In this document: in pieces, positions 56,701 to 59,698 of the stretch
Layout of the letters: the number at the start of each line of letters is the position of its first letter
Numbering within the stretch: position 1 is the first letter of the stretch
DNA from: Daejeonella sp. H1SJ63
GTDB lineage: Bacteria; Bacteroidota; Bacteroidia; Sphingobacteriales; Sphingobacteriaceae
Assembly: GCF_029360775.1 (NCBI RefSeq)
Contig: NZ_JARKMZ010000043.1
Location: 1 to 59,698 of the forward strand
Length of the DNA: 59,698 bases
Direction of reading: 5' to 3'
Made by a program: the position numbers and the translations under genes
Notes under the pieces: model-generated
Seen by the model: only the letters and a program-made list of their open reading frames with translations
Database searches by the model: none
What the model was told of the DNA's origin: nothing

Positions 56701-59698
56701 GTAACCGGACTTGAAGATGAGTTTGCTCCACTGAAAGTAATGCTTTTATCTCCGGTATACCCCGTAGCGGTATTCCCCTGAGCATCTTTTGCAGTAATTG
56801 TCAAACTTAGTCCTGATCCGGCAGTTTGAGAAGTATTTCCGGTAATTACCAGTTTTGAAGCAAGTCCCGGAGTTACCGTAAGGTTGGATGAAGTCACTGC
56901 AGTTAATCCGGAACTTGTAAATTCGAGAGTATAATTAGTTGCAATGGTTCCTGCAAGAGTCAGGTTTGTAAAAGTTGCAGTTCCTGCCACGGCAACTACA
57001 GTTGTTGTTCCTCCCAAAGTTCCTCCTGCTCCTGTCTTAATAGCCACTGTAACCGAACTGGTTCCCGAAACAATATTTCCGTAGGCATCTCGCAGTTCAA
57101 TTACCGGTTGGGTAGTTAATAATGCTCCGCTGCTTCCCCCTATTGGCTGAGTAGCAATACCAAGTTTTGTTACTGAAGAAGCATTAACTGTTACACTTAA
57201 TCTGTCTGAGCCACTGGTACTATAAGTTCCATCAGAAACAGATATAGTGGCAGATTCTGCTTTGTAAAGCTTCATCACTCCATTATTTCCTGCTGTTACT
57301 GTAGCAACGCCGCTTGTAAAGGTAATTACTGCCGCTGAACCGAAATTTACAGGTGTGCCTGATTTATCGGTAACAGTAGCGGTAGTAACCGGATCAGGAG
57401 AAGTACCCGCCCCGCTGAAAGTTAAATTTTTATCGCCGGTATAGCTGCTCACCCTGTTTCCTGCAGCATCTCTGGCAGTGATGGTCAGGCTTTGACCAAT
57501 ACCGGCTGTCTGACTGCTACTGCCTGTAAGCACCAGCCTGCTAATAGCCCCTGCAGTGACTAACACATTTGCTGAGGTAACAGCAGTAAGTCCGGTAGCA
57601 GTAAATTCCAAGGTATAATTGGTTTCAACCAGACCAGTAAGGCTGAGGTCAGTAAATGTTGCTATACCCGCAGATGCAGAAACAGTATTGGTACCTCCAA
57701 GTGTTCCACCTAAGCCTGATTTTATTGCAACAGTGATACTGGCAGTACTCGAAACAGGATTACCCTGAGTATCCAGAACACCAATAACCGGCTGCGTACT
57801 CAAAACATTGCCACTGCTACCGCCAACAGGCTGTGTATTTATCGCCAGCTTAGCAGCGGCTCCTGCGCTAACTGTCACAGTAAGGCGATCTGAACCTTCA
57901 GTACTGATCGTTCCGTCAGTTACAGCAATAGTTGCTGTTTCTGCTTTGTAAAGATTCATTACCCCATTATTCCCGGATACTACAGATGCAACTCCATTAT
58001 TAAAAGTAAGAGTAGTAGATGCAGTAAAGGCCACCCAGTTGCCATTTTTATCTTTTACTGCAGGTTGATAATCTCCTATTGAACTTGCCCCACTGAAGAT
58101 TAAGGTTTTATCACCAGTGTATGAAGTAGCCGTATTTCCGCTAATGTCTTTAGCTGTAATGGTAATATTCTGACTTGCACCTGAAATCTGGCTGCTGCTT
58201 CCTGTTATGATCAGTTTGGTGGCAGTTCCCGGATTGATCGTAACATTAGCACTCGTAACGGCATTACCCCCATTCTGTGGTGTAAATGTGAATGTACCGG
58301 TGCCAGTAAGCCCGGTATATTTCATTCCTCTGGCTGTACGGTCAGATACACCATTAACAAAAGAATCAGGTGATTTTATAGTATTTGTTCCATTTAAACT
58401 AATTACTGATCCGGTTAAAGAAGTAGTTACAACAATATTATTGTCGGGAGCATAAAAGTTTGTTACTGTATTCCCGTAGAAATCAAGAGCAGTTAAAGTA
58501 TTCGTTCCGGTAAAATCAACTGCATTAATTTGCGGAGATGTTAAACTAACAGACAGTTTATTAAAAGCTCCGAAGCCAACTGTTACTGTCAGGCGGTCAT
58601 CATTTGCAGAGGTAATACTTCCATCTGTAACTGAGACTATTGCAGTTTCAGCTTTATAAAGTTTCATCACCCCATTATTGCTGCCCGATACCGCTGCCAC
58701 ACCTGAAACGAAAGTGAAAGTTCCGGGGCTGCCAAAACTTATTGCAGTTCCGCTCTTGTCACTTACAGTAGGATTAGTAAGCGGATTAAGGGAGGCATTA
58801 GCACCTGAAAAAGTAAGGTTCTTATCCCCTGCATAGCTTGTAACTGTATTACCACTGGCATCCTTAGCTGTGATTGTAATGTTTTGGCTGCCACCTGCAA
58901 TCTGTGTACCATTTCCTGTAATCACCAGTCTGCTGATAAGGCCCGCACTTACATTTACACTGGAAGATGTAATCGATGTCAATCCGGAAGATGTAAACTC
59001 CAGGGTATAATTTGTACCTACTAAACCTGATAAGGTAAGATTTGTAAAAGTTGCAGTACCTCCTGATGCTGTTACAGACGTTGTTCCTCCTAATGTACCG
59101 CCTGCTCCGGTTTTAATTGCCGCCGAAACACTTGCCGTACTTGCCACAAGGTTACCATAAACATCCTTTACCTGAACAACCGGCTGGGTACTCAAAACTC
59201 CGCCACTGGCTCCGCCTGCAGGCTGGGTACTAATTTCCAGTTTATTTGCGGCAGCAGCACTTACTGTAACACTCAAATTGTATGAACCTGAAGAAGATAT
59301 ACTGCCATCACTCACAGACACCGCAGCAGTTTCGGCTTTATAAAGCTTCATTACCCCGTTATTGCTGCCCGATACCGTAGCAACCCCGTTTGTAAATGTA
59401 ATGGTTGTAGCTGAACCAAAATTTATGGCTGTACCAATTTTATTGCTAACCGTAGGACTGGTTGCAGGACTTGAAGATAAGTTTGCACCACTAAAGATCA
59501 GGTTTTTATCTCCGGTATATGTTGTTGAGGTGTTACCTCCTGCATCCTGTGCTGTAATTGTGATGTTCTGTGAGCCCCCTGCGGTCAAGGTACCGCTGCC
59601 GGTGATTACAAGTCTGGCCGCCGGCCCTGCACTAACCGCTACATTATTACTGGTCACCGGTGTAAGCCCGGTAGAAGTAAACTCAAACGTATAATTAG
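44778..59698 (-). CDS. Giant modular T9SS type B surface protein (5' end outside window)
   Basis: The frame is open from 44778 to the window edge, encoding at least 4,972 residues without a stop; the true start and signal peptide lie beyond 59698. Residues below count from an internal GTG at 59657. Residues 1-3480 are repeats of Ig-like modules: ten A (LVITG..TAG start, GDKNLTFSGAN core), four complete B (LSTQPV, GGTLGG), four C (GTGTFTFTP) and two D-E blocks. Then come chitobiase C-terminal-like domains (about 3482, 4133), cadherin-like sandwiches (about 3564, 4031, 4218), a Big_1-like domain (about 3828), cadherin-type and PKD-like domains, and a T9SS type B sorting domain (about 4875-4959, TNIITPNNDGKNDKW). 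I see only three cysteines, all after about residue 4240. Likely a huge exported adhesin; ligand unknown. Confidence 0.93.
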   Translation of the reverse strand, partial: NYTFEFTSTGLTPVTSNNVAVSAGPAARLVITGSGTLTAGGSQNITITAQDAGGNTSTTYTGDKNLIFSGANLSSSPATSPTVSNKIGTAINFGSATTITFTNGVATVSGSNNGVMKLYKAETAAVSVSDGSISSSGSYNLSVTVSAAAANKLEISTQPAGGASGGVLSTQPVVQVKDVYGNLVASTASVSAAIKTGAGGTLGGTTSVTASGGTATFTNLTLSGLVGTNYTLEFTSSGLTSITSSSVNVSAGLISRLVITGNGTQIAGGSQNITITAKDASGNTVTSYAGDKNLTFSGANASLNPLTNPTVSDKSGTAISFGSPGTFTFVSGVAAVSGSNNGVMKLYKAETAIVSVTDGSITSANDDRLTVTVGFGAFNKLSVSLTSPQINAVDFTGTNTLTALDFYGNTVTNFYAPDNNIVVTTSLTGSVISLNGTNTIKSPDSFVNGVSDRTARGMKYTGLTGTGTFTFTPQNGGNAVTSANVTINPGTATKLIITGSSSQISGASQNITITAKDISGNTATSYTGDKTLIFSGASSIGDYQPAVKDKNGNWVAFTASTTLTFNNGVASVVSGNNGVMNLYKAETATIAVTDGTISTEGSDRLTVTVSAGAAAKLAINTQPVGGSSGNVLSTQPVIGVLDTQGNPVSSTASITVAIKSGLGGTLGGTNTVSASAGIATFTDLSLTGLVETNYTLEFTATGLTAVTSANVLVTAGAISRLVLTGSSSQTAGIGQSLTITARDAAGNRVSSYTGDKNLTFSGAGTSPDPVTTATVTDKSGTPVNFGSAAVITFTSGVATVTAGNNGVMKLYKAESATISVSDGTYSTSGSDRLSVTVNASSVTKLGIATQPIGGSSGALLTTQPVIELRDAYGNIVSGTSSVTVAIKTGAGGTLGGTTTVVAVAGTATFTNLTLAGTIATNYTLEFTSSGLTAVTSSNLTVTPGLASKLVITGNTSQTAGSGLSLTITAKDAQGNTATGYTGDKSITFSGANSSSSPVTAPTVSDKNGTAVNFGTATTITFSSGVASVSGSNNGVMKLYKVESATIAATDGGISAANSDRLSVTVSVASPAQLAINTQPVGAASGTVLSTQPVIAILDAYGNQTSGTNTINAAVNSDATGTLGGTTSIAAVSGVATYTDLTLAGIVGTNYTFIFTSTGLSSVISSNINVSSGTATKLVITGSGTQTAGSVQNLTVTAKDPKGNTATTYTGDKNLVFSGANSSTFPVEAPSVTNKSGAVVNFGNNTVISFTNGIASVTSGNNGALTLYKAETASVAVSDGNISSSGTDNLSVIVSAGSVSKLNFGQQPANTVSATVISPAITVRIEDAYGNLISGDTRNVTLAIGTNPSSGVLSGTTTVAASAGIATFNNLSINKSGIAYTLTATSNPVLVSATSSSFNITAATATSLSIVSLSPSYPTKGLSNAILQVGIVDANGNLVAATADTEFSLSLTINSVDATSSLIRTDETGIDLGITPIRATIPAGQSSVDVDHLKFTQSTGTDGLGAVNVNAVITATRTSGMNLTSVAGSAFGIVEGNFYRPKASGNWTAVSWEKSIDGGTSWSDVATPTATSLTATDIVSIPAAITTSLNTDITLYNLLVPGVFDIVSNTLTLAHSVQEPSSYEITVHGTFRNSGGTFVNNDAAQSPIKFTGGIYEHTRNGGEIPIAKWEVHNGTNSKVKITGITSTALTAGLNQIFNDLEWNNAAQAVAQTLHGNTTITGVLTLSNGQLSVGSNTLTLNGQTIAGTPSNLVTTSSSNLYFGGSSAGINLPSSVTQLNNLTINNSNGLSLNSNPQINGVLALTSGIITTGSNSIAIASGASVSHTSGHVSGNLKMYLGTGNLAPATFHIGTATDYTPLLLNIDGEGGTGGYLTASTAGSAHSQITSSDILTDKDINRYWTLTPDGTIDLGTRTFSAKMTFLSGDVGAANTNNFVIRRYSGGTWSAPVDGEYTRNPTDIQYSLLTLTSATEYVIGEANSASKLVITGSGTQVAGAGQDLTITARDSNGNIALSYSGVKNITFSGANSSVNPVTAPSVKDKDGNVVSFATATPVRFTNGIATVSSGNNGRMSLYKAELATISASDGSITASGSDRLSVTVSAASYNKLAVSLTSPQLNDIAFTGTNTVTAQDAYGNTITGFDASANNVTVTSGLGGAITGLSGTDVLNNASDFNNGVADLTNTLTYTGTTGTGTFTFTPASGSAVTSSAITVNPGAATKLVITGSSTQIAGNSQVLTLTAKDVSGNTVTSYTGDKSLIFSGSSSSTNPVTQPTVSDKNGNAVNFGTATLITFSNGVATVSGNNNGVIRLYKSGSAVISATDGSISATGTDRLSVNVSTANFNKFVVSLSSPQASGIVFTGTNTLTAQDMYGNTVTSYDASMNVVSVSTSLSGSISGLSGTNVMNSSGDFSSGVANLNSRGLIYSGSAGTGTFTFTPASGNAATSSNVTFSSGLAIRLAITGSANQNAGTGQNLTIKALDEGGNTVPSYTGDKTLTFSGANSSVSPVTVPTVTDKTGLAIDFGNITTITFNSGVATVSSGNNGLMTLYKAEEINISVSDGSISSEGTDRLTVIAAGGTASKMRFAEQPLNTTAGTTISPSLTVRIEDNYGNLVAGDTRNVTLAIGNNPAAGTLSGTVTRAASGGIATFNDLSINKAGTAYTLTASSSPVLTTATTNNFNISASVGTSLSIISLSPQSPISGLNSTVLRVGIVDAYGNTVTASSDTEFRLSLSIGGLDKTSTLKRTDAGGVDLGISPIKGTISSGQTYVELNYLKFLEYSAKATDTEITNTAVMTVTRTNGMVLSAAASSAFAIIEGHLYRPKTSGNWTDVAWEQSIDNGLTWSNVATPATTSLSEADIVQIPAAITTSLNTAITLYNMIIDGVFDISSGTLTLNHTADDHSDYNIHVHGTLKNSGGTFVNSNALYTPGVFHGGTYEHARNGGELIQGAWQSRTVSSITSYAKAKVTGITSTALSSGLNQTFMDFEWSNASQTVSQTLHGNTTISRDLTLNGGQIAIGSNTLTLNGSAIAGTSSNLIATSASSISFGGSSSGLFIPSGISALNNLQLNNSNGLSINSALTVNGVLTLNSGNINNGLNTLTIASAGSVSRNSGHIVGKLSKNLGTGNLAAATYEIGTATDYTPLIIDIDGIGGTAGNLILSTTGSAHPQILSGDLISDKDINRYWTLTSDGTFALGSRSYKLRLNYVSGDVGSANTANFVIRTYNNGWSAPDGGVYTRTGTYTEYSRFTTLSDFATGEASAATRLVISGTASQTAGTSQNLTITAKDSNGNTAYSYTGNKSLTFSGAGSTTNPVFVPKLIDKNGAAVNFGTSTTILFTNGLAAVSGGQNGVATLYKAETASITASDGTITSSDADRHNVTVSTGSFSKLDVSLASPQPSGAGFIGTNTLTAQDAYGNTVTNFDASANNITVSTNLTGAISGLSGVTKLNNAADFSNGIANLTNTLIFTGTPGIGTFTFTPASGVAITSGNVEISNSIPQTTPTFSPAAGAVAFGTELTIISDGASAIYYTIDGSNPATSAGGSTFLYNPASKPLINSAQTIKAIAVRTGFSNSATGSASYSQAASADLNSIVLSGSPSGFTFASGTYSYTGVSVGNSVNSITITPTGIGTITVDGSAVSSGTASAAISLNADVAKSISVVLTETGKSSKVYTITVTRMSIPVMSGSVSISGTPRYGETLSAAPSLTNSGTPVYQWYRGANPISGAVSSNYTLVEADIAFVITVTATADGVSGTGSVTSSGTTAVQKATAPAAPAAPVLLSKTTNSIALVANALHEFSKNGTTWQSSNVFSGLSVSTQYTFYARVMETGTTNASAASAGVNINTSAGSKYIVTSGNSSPIAGSAVTVSAQLADADNSPVGTAGLTVIWTKSDANGSFASATSQTNASGIATVVFTTHTAAQTSATVTATDNNSLSGTSASITTVAGPVLARNSILSPLTASISANGTSTQILTVRAKDLNSNDLNVGGQSVAITKLSGTGTISGTTDKGDGTYFATVTAPAGEGEGIFVAAINGQAVENNTGSQAQARITYLSGISSDLSNIVISGSPSGFTFNPAIYTYNNVSVANSVASITVSPSGSGVITVNGFTLASGTASAPISIAAGTETTITVGTTESGKFSKTYTIKLSRIADTQVSPVFSPAAGAVVFGTELTITSAGADAIYYTIDGTNPNTSAGGSTFLYSAAAKPKINAAGQIKAIAVKAGLLNSAIASVNYTQEPAADLSNIILSNTPYNYVFSSGIYAFCGVAYNNQISGIRVKPIGTGTITVDGKAVTSNSESDIIPLIAGTEKEIQVITSSPGRSDKVYKINVIRAMPDQVIPDVITGITTVTGAQPKILATSPTDDIIMSVSEGTGSPTIDFNSLITGGLGILPKTTIYSSSSDIYIPEFVNVKAADTSWNGVLIAPTIKTLALDPVNSEIGRQPVVAIELGSSGVELSFDQAVRIVMKGQTGKKVGFIVPGGQFTEISVTGTDSQAAANAMPEKGAYKVDNGTDIIIWTKHFTTFISYVEVSRNTAIRSAVYNVSGTLISNIPYGTSKSDLLANLTKAESNQTWNTDNISASPETGNYLTVTAQDGITKTVYSITVNERNDAPADISLTGVNLFENQSAGTIAGTLTSTPKYSTSNSFTYSLVEGKGGTDNNLFTIAGNKLVTAAILNYEGKTSYSVLVRSTSVNGFSYEKIFTINLADVNEAPTLNALANRSVCFSTEIQKIALSGISAGPESAQNLSLAVGADNSSFFEELTVNDNTINYKTRLGMIGIVKITVTVSDDGGTEHGGVNTISRTFELTINPSPVVDIISDKGLVISKGEKVQLNAAGGITYKWQDAHGIVSGQNSGILTVRPAVTTTYTVNAGNASGCITSAGITITVLNDYKAIKPTNIITPNNDGKNDKWIIENIDMYPNHTVKIFDKAGRVFYTSRNYQNDWDGTYQGSPLIEDTYYYIIDFGADARPIKGFITIIY
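49929..52343 (-). repeat. A-D-E supermodule copy 2 of the giant protein
   Basis: Starting at the A module IRLAITGSANQ (52343) and ending before TRLVISGT (49928), this 2,415-bp block (805 codons) repeats the same order of domains as copy 1: A, D (EDNYGNLVAGDTRNVTLAIG), then E (YRPKTSGNWTDVAWEQSID). Confidence 0.85.
53763..56174 (-). repeat. A-D-E supermodule copy 1 of the giant protein
   Basis: From TKLVITGSGTQ (56174) to just before SKLVITGSGTQ (53762), 2,412 bp (804 codons): A module, D module (EDAYGNLISGDTRNVTLAIG), then the long E module (YRPKASGNWTAVSWEKSID). It is parallel to copy 2. Confidence 0.85.
56175..59618 (-). repeat. Tandem A-B/A-C units of the giant protein
   Basis: Five units in tandem start at 59618, 58934, 58220, 57542 and 56858. 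Their lengths are 228, 238, 226, 228 and 228 codons; the second is A-C type and the others A-B. A partial B module precedes the first unit, up to the window edge. Confidence 0.85.

Noticed and set aside
45180-59694. Many 60-130-aa ORFs opposite the giant gene
   Set aside because: They recur because the underlying repeats recur, and all are antisense shadows with Val/Pro/Leu-rich low-complexity translations.

Overview
The window is about 59.7 kb of a Bacteroidota chromosome, most likely from the order Sphingobacteriales. Supporting signs are a type IX secretion (T9SS) type B C-terminal domain on a giant surface protein, many lipoprotein and secreted proteins, promoter matches to the Bacteroidota -7 box TAnnTTTG, families common in this phylum (DUF5777 barrel, tRNA_anti-like OB-fold, DUF2452, head-GIN DUF2807), and no obvious Shine-Dalgarno sequences. 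The assignment to order is inference.

Layout. 1-4.1 kb: accA, a 70-aa antitoxin-like ORF beside about 600 bp without genes, a secreted hypothetical protein, an orphan ECF sigma factor and an OmpA-type lipoprotein. 4.4-14.6 kb: a short-chain dehydrogenase, a cupin, an alpha-L-fucosidase/fatty-acid-hydroxylase gene pair, a YVTN-propeller/phosphoesterase fusion, a gamma-glutamyltransferase, a DUF2452 protein and a subtilisin-like lipoprotein. 14.8-18.3 kb: a compact operon of two haem-c lipoproteins, an OB-fold protein, YceI and a DUF5777 barrel, with a small hypothetical gene in front. This is the best candidate for an undescribed envelope redox system. 18.7-21.6 kb: a PfkB kinase, tRNA-Asn, then an AT-rich three-gene accessory segment (HxlR regulator, DinB-like protein, beta-sandwich protein).

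21.6-26.5 kb: carotenoid functions (cytochrome b5-like protein, lycopene cyclase, beta-carotene hydroxylase) interleaved with an SRPBCC protein, murB and lpdA. A 241-bp inverted-repeat element lies between the SRPBCC gene and murB. 26.6-33.2 kb: an M1 peptidase, a head-GIN protein, and sucA-sucB, which with lpdA gives the complete 2-oxoglutarate dehydrogenase complex within 8.2 kb. 33.4-37.3 kb: cryptochrome DASH, a CBS protein, a thioredoxin-like ferredoxin and two FKBP lipoproteins. 37.7-44.2 kb: a fatty-acid beta-oxidation operon (MarR, fadN, fadA, fadE) interrupted by a four-helix-bundle (IVS) gene flanked by inverted heptamer repeats.

44.3-59.7 kb: a small secreted protein and the 3' 14.9 kb of a giant modular T9SS adhesin gene. 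It has ten A modules paired with B, C or D-E modules, including two copies of an 804/805-codon A-D-E supermodule. Its 5' end lies beyond the window.

Two kinds of short repeated DNA stand out. Heptamer tracts lie directly against gene ends at 21.63, 25.00-25.09, 40.81-40.84 and 41.22-41.26 kb. The nested inverted-repeat element is at 23.24-23.48 kb. No CRISPR array, rRNA, prophage or transposase gene was seen. All positions, spacings and alignments were worked out by eye; family names rest on recognised motifs, not on searches.
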